A stretch of 64,000 nt of DNA from Methanoregulaceae archaeon PtaB.Bin056 (lineage in GTDB: Archaea; Halobacteriota; Methanomicrobia; Methanomicrobiales; Methanospirillaceae), in assembly GCA_002067095.1 (NCBI GenBank), contig MVQD01000106.1, positions 62,001-126,000 of the forward strand. Reading direction: 5' to 3'. This document shows, piece by piece, positions 9,700-17,862 of this stretch (positions are counted from its first letter, which is position 1; each line of letters opens with the position of its first letter). Made by a program: the position numbers and the translations under genes. The notes under the pieces are model-generated. The model was not told where the DNA came from, searched no databases, and worked only from the letters and a program-made list of their open reading frames with translations.

Positions 9700-10857
9700 T
9701 CAGTCATTTTTTGGTCTTTTCGGCTTTAACAGGCTTTCGAGTTCGCTCTGGAGATCGGTTGCGGCAACCCTCGTATCTTTCAGGTCCCTGATAAGGCTTG
9801 CATATTCGTTTTTCTTCGTGGATTTCGCATCCGAGCGGAGCGACGCCATGAGGTCGTCTTCCTGGCCCCTCCCCTTGGAGAAAGAGAGCATGTCCTGTTC
9901 AGGGGAGAATGCGGGCGTGGAGGGCTTTGGTGGTTCAGATCGACCTGGTGGCGAGAGTGCCGCAGGCATTGCAGCTTTTTCACTGGGGACTGCCGTTTTG
10001 GAAGGTCCAGGGACCCCTTCCTCCTCCTCAATGTCTATTCCTTCGAGATCGAGGCCGTCAAGTCCCTCCATTGCGTCTTCGGCAAGGTTTGCCCCGGCAT
10101 CCTGCTCAAAGGAAAGTTCGCCTTTATGCGCTTCGAGGATCTCCTTCACCTCGTCGGCATCGTTTGTCTCGTCCAGCGTGATGGTGTCATCGTCTCCTGA
10201 AAGGCTGACATCGAGAGTAGAGAGATCTCCTTCCCCGGCAGGCATCGGCTGGCCGGCGATCTCGCTTCCGATATCCAGACCGCTGTCGTCGAGGATGGAG
10301 AAATCCTCTGCACCCTGGATCTCGTTAAGGAGGTCGGCGTTCAGGTCTTCTCCCACCAGCGCACTGAATGGGTCAGAGGTCTTCTTCTTTTCGGCAGGCA
10401 CTGCATCGGGGATAATATCGTCCAGGGATGCCACTGCCGCCCCCTGGACGGACTGGTCCAGGAGGGAGTTGATCTTCTTCTCGTGCGTCTCAATTTCAGA
10501 TTTTGATTTTTTTCTCTTTGATAAGTCTCTGCCCAGCACCGAGAACGCACCCTTGAGGGATGAAAAAAAATCCCCGATACCGGTCTTCGTGCCGGGTGAC
10601 TTTGCCTTTTTCTCTTTCTCTGGCTTCTTCTCCTTTACTTTTTTAGGGGCTCCCTCTTGCTCGGTTTTTTTCTCCTCAAGACCTCTCTCTCTCTTCAGCC
10701 TGGGCAGTTTCACGCCGCCGGCAAGGAAAAGGACCAGGATTCCAAGGATTAACGCTCCTGTCAGGAGGTAAAAGATCGGGATATCGAAGAGTAACATCAG
10801 GGAGCCGAATATGACGATGACTGAAAAAAGGATTATTTTCAGGGTTGAATCTTTCAT
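9700..10857 (-). CDS. unassigned two-TM protein with long charged, low-complexity domain in the archaellum cluster
   Basis: I do not recognise a named family. The 385-residue protein starts with two hydrophobic segments (about residues 6-24 and 27-46), then a Lys/Glu-rich stretch (about 50-100), an acidic Asp/Glu/Ser-rich region with Pro-rich patches (about 130-330), and a conserved-looking helical tail containing SLIRDLKDTRVAATDLQSEL. The start at 10857 lies one base after the arlJ stop; longer frames would run into arlJ. Wedged between arlJ and cheF, it is probably cotranscribed with both. Topology suggests a membrane anchor with a long flexible cytoplasmic arm. A role in linking motor, membrane and chemotaxis proteins is an inference from position only. 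Confidence 0.8.
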   Translation of the reverse strand: MKDSTLKIILFSVIVIFGSLMLLFDIPIFYLLTGALILGILVLFLAGGVKLPRLKRERGLEEKKTEQEGAPKKVKEKKPEKEKKAKSPGTKTGIGDFFSSLKGAFSVLGRDLSKRKKSKSEIETHEKKINSLLDQSVQGAAVASLDDIIPDAVPAEKKKTSDPFSALVGEDLNADLLNEIQGAEDFSILDDSGLDIGSEIAGQPMPAGEGDLSTLDVSLSGDDDTITLDETNDADEVKEILEAHKGELSFEQDAGANLAEDAMEGLDGLDLEGIDIEEEEGVPGPSKTAVPSEKAAMPAALSPPGRSEPPKPSTPAFSPEQDMLSFSKGRGQEDDLMASLRSDAKSTKKNEYASLIRDLKDTRVAATDLQSELESLLKPKRPKND

Positions 10858-10858
10858 T

Positions 10859-12457
10859 TCAGACTCCTTGGAAGGTGGGAATATTGAAGAACATAGCAAC
10901 TATTACCGGCGCGGCTATATAAATGATGCCCGTGACGAGGAGGAGGAGGCTGCTGAAAAAATAATACATGTAGCGGTCCCCACCCATGACGATCTTTCCT
11001 GCAATCACATTCGCGATGGTGACAATAATAACCATGATCACGACAAAGAGGCCTACTTCCTGTTCAGGGAAGTTCACGAACATGGAGAGCCCACTACCCC
11101 CGATCGATCCGCCTACCGTGCCGGGATTACTCAACGCTGATGAGGAAGACCCAAGCTGGGCAACCACAGATGAGATGGCCTTGGACATCATCACCATGAT
11201 GTGGTACAGGAAGAGGAATATCCCCACCATCATTGCGTGCATGGGGATAAGAAGTATGACGAATCCCATTGCAATCGAGTTCCTCTTCTCCCTGAGGAGG
11301 ACCTGCTCTAGCATCGAGGAGCCGACGATCTGCCCGATGATATCCGGCTTTCCTCCGAGTTCCACCGCATCCCTGAAGATATTGAGGTACTTGTAGATGA
11401 GGTTGCTTCCGGATTCTCCCACGAACCTGTCCCAGCTGAGCTTCTCGTCAAGGCCAAGGTTGATCTTTGAGTATACCCCGGCGATGAAGGGCTCGAGGTT
11501 CTCCATTGATTTCCGATCGATCTCTGCGAGGGCGCTGCCCACCGTGATCCCCTTCCCCCCCATGACCGCCCCAAGGCTCCTGATGAATGTGGTGAACTCT
11601 GCATCGCGAAGGACGATATTTTTGTCATCGAGGTACCCTATCACCCCAAGGGGCATGAGGATGAACCCGAGGAAGAGCATCGAGAGCCCTGCGTTCTGGG
11701 ACAGAAAATAGAGGATGATTGATGCAATCAGCGCGACCGGGATCATTTTCATCTCCAGTTTCCTCACGATTGCCTGCTCCTTTGAGCATCGCTGAAGGGC
11801 ATGGGTCTTGTCGTCGGATGGGACGGACTTGTACATCGTGACGAGACCAAAGATTGCAATTGTGATCACTATGAAATAGGCAGAACTGAGCGTCTGCTGG
11901 ACGTCATCGGGCGCAAAGATCGCGATGGAGAGCATGATGATGATACCGATGAGGTTGGCGGAGAAGAGCATTGCAATGTAGGCGTCGCTCCATTTCTTCA
12001 GCATCTCCAGGCCCTGCTCGTAAGAGTTCCGAAAGACACTCCTGATGGTCGCAAGTTCCCTCGTGAGGAAGTCCTCGTCGGGAACGCCGGATTCTATGGA
12101 ATTGCCGTAGCGGTGGAGCATGCTCCGCAGCATGTCGTTCTTTGCTTTCTCAGCGATGATCGCCAGTCCCTCTACGTAACTGTAGTTCCATCGTTTGACA
12201 AAGAACTCCACGCGCTGGATATACTTGCACGTGACATATTCCGTTCGTGCCGCGGTATACGCGAAAATTTCAGGCCGGGTTGCCTGTGCGGTGGTGATGG
12301 AGGCCATGTAGGTGACCATGAAGAGGAGGTCCGGCCCCATCTGCTTGTCCTCGGTGAGGGTGGCCAGGCGATCCTTTATTGATGCGCCAAGGTCCTGAAA
12401 CGGAAGCTTTCCCGCGTTCGCCGATCTGATTGACTTTCCGAACCCTGCGAATGCCAT
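10859..12457 (-). CDS. arlJ: archaellum motor membrane platform protein ArlJ (FlaJ)
   Basis: ArlJ is the polytopic membrane platform of the archaellum, homologous to TadC/PilC-type T2SF proteins, on which the ArlI ATPase acts. The 532-residue protein has two T2SF-like cytoplasmic regions separated and flanked by hydrophobic segments (for example around residues 165-210, 240-275 and several near the C-terminus). It starts immediately after the arlI stop and ends one base before the next gene, so it is embedded in the arl operon. Confidence 0.94.
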   Translation of the reverse strand: MAFAGFGKSIRSANAGKLPFQDLGASIKDRLATLTEDKQMGPDLLFMVTYMASITTAQATRPEIFAYTAARTEYVTCKYIQRVEFFVKRWNYSYVEGLAIIAEKAKNDMLRSMLHRYGNSIESGVPDEDFLTRELATIRSVFRNSYEQGLEMLKKWSDAYIAMLFSANLIGIIIMLSIAIFAPDDVQQTLSSAYFIVITIAIFGLVTMYKSVPSDDKTHALQRCSKEQAIVRKLEMKMIPVALIASIILYFLSQNAGLSMLFLGFILMPLGVIGYLDDKNIVLRDAEFTTFIRSLGAVMGGKGITVGSALAEIDRKSMENLEPFIAGVYSKINLGLDEKLSWDRFVGESGSNLIYKYLNIFRDAVELGGKPDIIGQIVGSSMLEQVLLREKRNSIAMGFVILLIPMHAMMVGIFLFLYHIMVMMSKAISSVVAQLGSSSSALSNPGTVGGSIGGSGLSMFVNFPEQEVGLFVVIMVIIVTIANVIAGKIVMGGDRYMYYFFSSLLLLVTGIIYIAAPVIVAMFFNIPTFQGV

Positions 12458-14326
12458 TTACATCGCATCGACGTCGATCTTCAGGAGTCCCTGCTTCTTC
12501 ACCTTGGTCATCATGAAATAGAGGTCATAGAAGCCGGTGTACCCTGCCTTGTGCAGGCGTTCCAGAATCCGTGCCCTTTTCTCGACCTCGTCGTAGATCG
12601 ACGCTTTCTTATGTTCGGGTATCCCGAGCATGGTGGCGATACGATTCTCGAGGAGATAGCTGCTTCCCCGGCCGGGAAACTCATGTAAATCTGTAGCCGG
12701 GTTCCAGTGGAACATCTCCACGAACGAGAACCCCTGTGTCTCGGGGTTATAGCCGACAAGTTCATTCACGCTCAGGATCCGCCGGACTGTCTCCCCGCTC
12801 GGACGCTTCACCGCGCTCTGGATGACCACGATGTTGAGGTTGTCCACGTAGGTCTTTGGGATGTTGATCGGATCCCCGCAGAGACGCTGGATGAGTTTCT
12901 CGACGGATGCGGCGTGGAAGGTGGAGAGGACAGGGTGTCCTGTCTGCATCGCCCCGAATGCGACCGCCCCTTCGACTCCACGGATCTCGCCCACCAGGAT
13001 CTGGTTCGGACGCTGACGGAGCGCTGCCTTGAGGAGGTCAAACATGGTGACATCAGAGCCTTCTCCTTCACCCTTCCCCTTCCCCTTCGAGACCTCGCGC
13101 GTCCAGTTCTTGTGCGGGATCTGGAGCTCAGGAGTGTCCTCAATCGTCACGATCTTGTTTTCGGGCGGGATGAATGCGGTGAAGGCATTGAGGCTGGTGG
13201 TCTTTCCGCTTGCCGTCTCTCCGCTCATGAAGAGCGACATCCCGTTCTCGATGCAGATCCAGAGATAGGCCGCAATCATATAATCGCAGGTCTTGAACTC
13301 GATCAGCTTCAGGATGCTGATGGGGTCGTCCATTGCCTTACGGATGGTGAAGTTGCTCCCCTTCCTGCTGATGTCGGTGCTGTACACGATATTGATACGT
13401 GACCCGTCAGGAAGAGTGGCATCCACGATGGGGTTTCGGTAAGTAATTGGCCGCTTGGTTCGTTCAGCAAGCTTGATCACGAAGTTGTCCAGCTCTTCGG
13501 TATTGTCCCAGCCCACCACCGATTTGAGTCCCTTGAAGATCTTGTGCTCGACAAAGATGGGCCCAACCCCGTCCACCGTGATATCTTCGATGTACCTGTC
13601 GTTGATGAAGGGTTTCAGGAGCCCGACATCTATCTTGTCGCGGATGATCATATACTCGATCGCCCGGTACTCCTGCGGGGTCACGATGATCCGGCCGTCG
13701 GGGGTCTGGCGGACGTTTGCCATCGCCGATTTCCTGTGGATATTTGTCTTTGCCGTCAGGTCCTTGTTCAGGAAGTCCTTGATCCTGCTCGAAAACCCCT
13801 GCTTCTCGATTTTGCCGCCGATTGCAGCGACCTGCTCACCGGGGTTCTGCACGTAGAGCACCTGGGAGATCAGGGTCTTTAACACGTTCGTCCTTTCCTC
13901 GTCGGTGACCGGATCGGTTTCCAGTGCGTCGAGGAGGTCGATCAGCTTGAATTCTACTGCCGGCAGCAGGTCCTTTACGCTGTGCATGAACGAGGGATCG
14001 ACAGGGATGTAGTAATTCCGGACGTCGTTTTGGTCAAAGAAGATGTGGACGAAGACCGTGTCGTCGGCTGGATAGATCAGGTTCGGGTCGGTCATCGACT
14101 TGAGGTCGCGCTTCAGCTCGGAGAAGAAGAGGGGGATCCCGTACTCGTCGACCGGGAAGATATGGAGGTACTCGAGGAGATGGGGGCTCTTTCGCACGTA
14201 CTCCTTTGCGTTCACCGGGAGCATGCGGTAGAGTGCGCAGCTCTCGATGTTGTTGACGCAGTCGTTGTCCTCGGTATTTTCTGCCGGGGTGAACGGGAGG
14301 TTGAGGGCGGCGGTGAGCGCGGGCAT
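12458..14326 (-). CDS. arlI: archaellum motor ATPase ArlI (FlaI)
   Basis: ArlI is the secretion-superfamily (VirB11/PilB-type) hexameric ATPase that drives both archaellum assembly and rotation. The 622-residue protein has an N-terminal domain, the Walker A GETASGKTT at 369-377, an Asp box (TIEDTPELQIPH), a Walker B region (RPNQILVGEIRG) and the His box (GHPVLSTFHA). One base separates it from arlH, and it abuts arlJ, in the invariant H-I-J order. Confidence 0.97.
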   Translation of the reverse strand: MPALTAALNLPFTPAENTEDNDCVNNIESCALYRMLPVNAKEYVRKSPHLLEYLHIFPVDEYGIPLFFSELKRDLKSMTDPNLIYPADDTVFVHIFFDQNDVRNYYIPVDPSFMHSVKDLLPAVEFKLIDLLDALETDPVTDEERTNVLKTLISQVLYVQNPGEQVAAIGGKIEKQGFSSRIKDFLNKDLTAKTNIHRKSAMANVRQTPDGRIIVTPQEYRAIEYMIIRDKIDVGLLKPFINDRYIEDITVDGVGPIFVEHKIFKGLKSVVGWDNTEELDNFVIKLAERTKRPITYRNPIVDATLPDGSRINIVYSTDISRKGSNFTIRKAMDDPISILKLIEFKTCDYMIAAYLWICIENGMSLFMSGETASGKTTSLNAFTAFIPPENKIVTIEDTPELQIPHKNWTREVSKGKGKGEGEGSDVTMFDLLKAALRQRPNQILVGEIRGVEGAVAFGAMQTGHPVLSTFHAASVEKLIQRLCGDPINIPKTYVDNLNIVVIQSAVKRPSGETVRRILSVNELVGYNPETQGFSFVEMFHWNPATDLHEFPGRGSSYLLENRIATMLGIPEHKKASIYDEVEKRARILERLHKAGYTGFYDLYFMMTKVKKQGLLKIDVDAM

Positions 14327-14327
14327 C

Positions 14328-15074
14328 TCACACCTTGGCCATCGAGATCGGGATGATCTTCATGCCGTACCCGGGGTGCACCTCGAAGGATACCAGGTTC
14401 CCGGTGGTCTTCCTCGCGCCCCTGACCTTGACCACCTCGAGCACCATCACGTACTTATCGCCGATGAGCGCCTTCTTCATCGAGAGGTGGGCGTCGCAGA
14501 TGGACCTGATCCTGATCAGGGTGTCCTCCTCGAATGCGTAGGTGTGAAGGGTGATGAGGATCGTCTTTCCCTGGTCCACGAGGTTCTTGCAGTTGGTGAG
14601 AAACGTGAGGATGGAGGACTGCTGCGTGTACTCGGTGAACATCGTGAGGGAGTCGATCACCACCACCTGCGCTTTGCTCGTCCTTATATGGGCGACGATC
14701 CTCTGCAGGATGCCGTCCATCTCCTCTTTTGTCCACTTGAACCCTACCATGTGGAGGTGGAAGAGACGGATGTAGCCCCAGGCAAAGTAGTCGGAGACGT
14801 CAAGGCTCATGGATTCCATCTGCGAGAGGAAGCTCTTCGCGGTCAGCTCGGTAGAGTAGAAATCGACGCAGAGCCCCTGCTTCATGGCCCCCCACATGAT
14901 CTGCTGGGTCAGAACACTCTTCCCTGTATCGTTCTCTCCCTCGATCAGGGTGAGCGAGCCAAGCGGTATCCCGTCGGCGATCTTCTTGTCGATCTCGTTG
15001 TTCCCTGTCGAGAGGATGTTCCTGTCCTCGCCGCCGAGGAGACTGGAGAGCCCGTCGTTGATGGATGCCACCAT
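14328..15074 (-). CDS. arlH: archaellum ATP-binding protein ArlH (FlaH)
   Basis: ArlH is a KaiC/RecA-like protein that binds ATP and forms a ring interacting with ArlI. The 248-residue protein has Walker A GENDTGKS at 46-53 and Walker B in VVVIDSLTMF. A 72-bp A+T-rich gap upstream holds a candidate internal promoter and a hairpin overlapping the arlF stop, so arlHIJ may be expressed partly independently of arlB-D/E-G-F. Confidence 0.96.
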   Translation of the reverse strand: MVASINDGLSSLLGGEDRNILSTGNNEIDKKIADGIPLGSLTLIEGENDTGKSVLTQQIMWGAMKQGLCVDFYSTELTAKSFLSQMESMSLDVSDYFAWGYIRLFHLHMVGFKWTKEEMDGILQRIVAHIRTSKAQVVVIDSLTMFTEYTQQSSILTFLTNCKNLVDQGKTILITLHTYAFEEDTLIRIRSICDAHLSMKKALIGDKYVMVLEVVKVRGARKTTGNLVSFEVHPGYGMKIIPISMAKV

Positions 15075-15102
15075 AATAAGTACTGAATTATATATCGGAA
15101 TG

Positions 15103-15112
15103 TTGATATAAA
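15103..15112 (-). promoter_or_regulatory. candidate internal TATA box before arlH
   Basis: The minus strand reads ACTTTATATC about 25 bp before position 15083, which would give a short leader before the arlH ATG. A second TATATAA at about 15086-15094 is too close to the ATG unless the leader is lost. Confidence 0.4.
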
Positions 15113-15133
15113 GTGTTCCTTACCGGACGTAAA

Positions 15134-15153
15134 TTCGTAAAGTTTTTTACGAA
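15134..15153 (-). repeat. perfect 8-bp inverted repeat (hairpin) overlapping the arlF stop codon
   Basis: TTCGTAAA and TTTACGAA are separated by 4 bases. The left arm and loop lie just after arlF in its transcription direction, and the right arm contains the arlF TAA (15147-15149). It may act as a processing or termination-modulating hairpin between the archaellin-side and motor-side genes. Confidence 0.5.
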
Positions 15154-15638
15154 ACAGGGAACAGGGCTCCCACTCCATTGGAAGTCACTATCTTAAAATA
15201 ATTTGGAGTAATGTCTGAATAGGTAACTGAAATGTTCAGAATCTCACCGGGATCCCATTGGCCGGTGTATATTTTTTCCGCAGTATAGTCCCCTGCAGTG
15301 ATTTTTACTTTTGTCCAATGACCAGTTCCAGGCGTATGACTATATGTGTAAAGTGTCCAGCCAATTGCCTGATCATTAAGATAGACGTCAATATCTTCCA
15401 AATCCTGAATTGGTTCTCTCCCGTCATTGATGATTTCAAAAAAAAGGGAAGAATCACCGGATTTGCTATTGAGAACGCTTGCAGAAGTGCCTAGCATCTT
15501 TGACTGGAGAGCTGTTGTCTCTCTTTGTGCATCGGAAACTACCGCAATGGCAGAAAGTGCCCCACCCGCAAGGAAATATGCGGTGAGCAATAGAAGCACA
15601 ATACCGAGGGCGGTTGCAATGAGAGAGGCGGCTGCCAT
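15147..15638 (-). CDS. arlF: archaellum stator/envelope protein ArlF (FlaF)
   Basis: ArlF has one N-terminal membrane segment and an extracytoplasmic beta-sandwich domain that contacts the S-layer and serves as part of the stator. The 163-residue protein has a TM helix at about residues 5-30 and a beta-rich, aromatic-containing remainder. I assign F rather than G because the gene just upstream has the TDIKIVN signature I associate with ArlG; the F/G assignment is tentative. The soluble-domain DNA is markedly A+T-rich (hand count 38 % G+C over 15361-15420) compared with neighbouring genes. Confidence 0.75.
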   Translation of the reverse strand: MAAASLIATALGIVLLLLTAYFLAGGALSAIAVVSDAQRETTALQSKMLGTSASVLNSKSGDSSLFFEIINDGREPIQDLEDIDVYLNDQAIGWTLYTYSHTPGTGHWTKVKITAGDYTAEKIYTGQWDPGEILNISVTYSDITPNYFKIVTSNGVGALFPVS

Positions 15639-15654
15639 TATTCCTAAACCTTTA

Positions 15655-16122
15655 CTATGGCGGGATGGTTACCCCGAATTCTTCGGATCTCCTCACACCA
15701 TTCGGGAGAACAATGGAGAAATATGCGGTGTCCCCCGAGGAATAACTCTGGGGAATAGTGATGCTCAGGGTCTCTCCCTGATCCCAGAAATTGTTACCAA
15801 GTTCAACAGGGTCGTAGAGCCCGCCAAGCGATTGGCGGTTGAAATCCCCAACTTTGCCAATGAATACATCCGCTTGATCGAGCTCATTTTTAGAAATCCG
15901 TGCAGTTCCCACATTTTTCAGCCAGATTTTTGCTGTCGTCGCGTTTGCATAGGTGTTCACGATCTTGATATCCGTCCGTATCTGCACGTCCGCCTCGTGC
16001 GACACCGCCCCGAACGTACTGGTCGTCCGATGGATTGCCGGGAACAATGCACTAATCAGCACCCCTGCTGCCACTACCGCAGCGATCAAAAAGAGAGCGG
16101 TGACGATCGTCTCGCTGGACAT
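15655..16122 (-). CDS. arlG: archaellum stator/envelope protein ArlG (FlaG)
   Basis: ArlG forms an extracytoplasmic filament with ArlF that anchors the archaellum motor. From the ATG at 16122, 155 residues give an N-terminal hydrophobic helix (about 5-30) followed by the DIKIVNTYAN strand and a beta-sandwich domain. The start follows an AGGTGAG ribosome-binding site and overlaps the end of the upstream archaellum gene region by proximity (5 bp). Much longer frames exist upstream but lie inside the preceding gene. The TM part is G+C-rich (60 % over 16021-16080), the outer domain A+T-rich (42 % over 15841-15900). Confidence 0.78.
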   Translation of the reverse strand: MSSETIVTALFLIAAVVAAGVLISALFPAIHRTTSTFGAVSHEADVQIRTDIKIVNTYANATTAKIWLKNVGTARISKNELDQADVFIGKVGDFNRQSLGGLYDPVELGNNFWDQGETLSITIPQSYSSGDTAYFSIVLPNGVRRSEEFGVTIPP

Positions 16123-16127
16123 CTCAC

Positions 16128-17042
16128 CTAGATTCTGTCCCGGGAGGGTAAATATTCTCTGCTGCCGGACTCCCCCTCCTGTGTGCGGGCGGGGCTGAGC
16201 AGCTTCTGACCCTCCTTGCCCTCCCGCTTTTCCATCAGCACCTCGATCATGTCGCGGTCGAGGGTGGAGTCGGACGGGTTGAGGATGTGGTTCAGCTCGT
16301 AGAGCTCGGACACGAACTCGTCGGCCTTGATCTCGTGAATCTCGCCGATGCTGGTTGGCATCAGCCTCGTCATGTCCTTTACGAGCTTGCAGGACTGGTC
16401 CGAGATGTAACCCATCGCGTGGTAGGCTTCGAGCATCAGGTCGACCCGGTCGTGGCCGAACCGCTTCACGTTCCGGCTCGTCCACTCAAAGAGCCGGAAC
16501 ACCTTCTGGAGCCTGACCTTGTCGCCGATCGCGGCCTTCGCCACCTCGTCCTCCTTCGGGAGGGTTGCAAGCTGCGACCTGAGCGCCGCAAAGAGGTCGA
16601 GTTCACTCTGCCCGCCCTGCAGTGGAGGTGGAGGTATTTGCGGGGGGAATCCTTGTGTGATTTCCGGCGCATGAGGCGTGGCGGGTTGGGGAGCGTACTG
16701 GGCCGGGGAGGGAGGTTGTGTGCTTGCTCCATGCGCCTGCTCCTCGGCCTTTTTCATCTCCGTGGTGGATTTGATGGCGCTTGCAGCGGACTCGATGGCG
16801 CTCGACGTGTCCCTCATCACGTGCGCCATCGAGGCCGAGACATCCTCGCCCGAAACTCTCCCGCCGCTCACCACAATGGGGTTCTCGAGGTCGTTCATCC
16901 GCTCGCGGATGTCGATGAGCAGGCGCTTGATGGAGGTCTTGATGAGCTCCACCTCGTCCTGGAGTTTCAGCAGTTTCACCTCAGGGTCGTCTGAAGAGGC
17001 GGAGGCGATGATGTGGTCGACCTGAGACTGGTTGACTGCCAT
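16128..17042 (-). CDS. arlD: archaellum switch protein of the ArlC/D/E family
   Basis: ArlCDE proteins form the cytosolic ring that receives CheF/CheY signals. The 304-residue protein has an N-terminal coiled-coil-like region (about 1-100), a Pro/Gln-rich linker (about 105-150) and the family core (about 165-260: RLQKVFRLFEWTSRNVKRFG, then DLMLEAYHAMGYIS). It is the only C/D/E gene in the cluster, so one protein probably replaces the separate C, D and E subunits of other euryarchaea. It sits between arlB and arlG. Confidence 0.85.
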   Translation of the reverse strand: MAVNQSQVDHIIASASSDDPEVKLLKLQDEVELIKTSIKRLLIDIRERMNDLENPIVVSGGRVSGEDVSASMAHVMRDTSSAIESAASAIKSTTEMKKAEEQAHGASTQPPSPAQYAPQPATPHAPEITQGFPPQIPPPPLQGGQSELDLFAALRSQLATLPKEDEVAKAAIGDKVRLQKVFRLFEWTSRNVKRFGHDRVDLMLEAYHAMGYISDQSCKLVKDMTRLMPTSIGEIHEIKADEFVSELYELNHILNPSDSTLDRDMIEVLMEKREGKEGQKLLSPARTQEGESGSREYLPSRDRI

Positions 17043-17099
17043 GACAATAGGTAATCTTTATTCGAGAGTTTATATTTTTCGTGCGGTGGAAAAAAAAGG

Positions 17100-17708
17100 T
17101 TAGTAGAGGAGGGTTGTTGGAGTAATTGAAGCGGGAACAGACCTGTCAATTCCAAGTGCTGCGCCAATTTCTGGTTTAACCTCAATAAGGAATTTTTCTC
17201 TCGGGGTTAAAAGATCCCTTGGTTTAGCCCTGATGGTAAAGGTTTCAGCGCTTTGCAATGTCCTATCAGCAGATGCTCCTGGACTAATAGCCCAAATTAG
17301 CCATTGACCATCGCTAATTGTAAGATTGGCATCTTCTGTTGAGTTAAGATTGTCATCAGAATATTGATGAACTAAAGTATACGGTGCAATATTCACAGTG
17401 CTAAAAGTCATTGTAGTCCGGTTAATATCAACAGGTACTCCTCCTGCTGCTAAGCCAACATCAAACTGGATGTACTCAATTCCTGTAGATCCACTATTGG
17501 CAATTCCATATACTTCCCCCTTAATGACGATGTTCGACGCTGCCTGCGTTACCCCAGAGTGGACCACTTCCTGGCTCTTCTGGGTGGTGAAGAAACCTGC
17601 TCCCAGTACCACATACGAGAACACCGCAGCCACGACCACGAATGCGATCAGCACAATCGCGGCCTCGAGCCCGGTGAACGCGTCATCTTTTACTTCATGT
17701 CTTCTCAT
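17100..17708 (-). CDS. arlB: archaellin (archaellum filament protein) ArlB
   Basis: This is the secreted filament subunit. The ATG at 17708 is chosen because GAGGTG lies 6 bp upstream as ribosome-binding site; that motif supplies the GTG of a longer frame. The 202-residue protein has a class III signal peptide ending KDDAFTG, with cleavage by the prepilin-type peptidase expected after Gly13 before LEAAIVLIAF, then the hydrophobic filament-core helix and a beta-rich surface domain. The surface-domain DNA is A+T-rich (about 39 % G+C over 17281-17460) against about 56 % over 17581-17700. It is the only archaellin gene here and the first gene of the arl operon. Confidence 0.95.
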   Translation of the reverse strand: MRRHEVKDDAFTGLEAAIVLIAFVVVAAVFSYVVLGAGFFTTQKSQEVVHSGVTQAASNIVIKGEVYGIANSGSTGIEYIQFDVGLAAGGVPVDINRTTMTFSTVNIAPYTLVHQYSDDNLNSTEDANLTISDGQWLIWAISPGASADRTLQSAETFTIRAKPRDLLTPREKFLIEVKPEIGAALGIDRSVPASITPTTLLY

Positions 17709-17773
17709 TTGCGACACCTCACAGGACTAACGGATCCCTCCAGTTAGCCTGTACGTGTAGATTGCCCTCCTCA

Positions 17774-17781
17774 TTTATAAA
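17774..17781 (-). promoter_or_regulatory. TATA box for the arl operon
   Basis: The minus strand reads CTTTATAAAT about 26 bp before a predicted start near 17751, giving a leader of about 43 nt with a ribosome-binding site before arlB. A palindromic GGTTTAAACC lies just upstream at about 17787-17796. Confidence 0.65.
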
Positions 17782-17862
17782 GGTATGGTTTAAACCACAC
17801 GATTCGAAGAGGAAACAGGATTCCGGGAGCAGGACAAAGAAATCGATTCTTGTGGGGTATTT

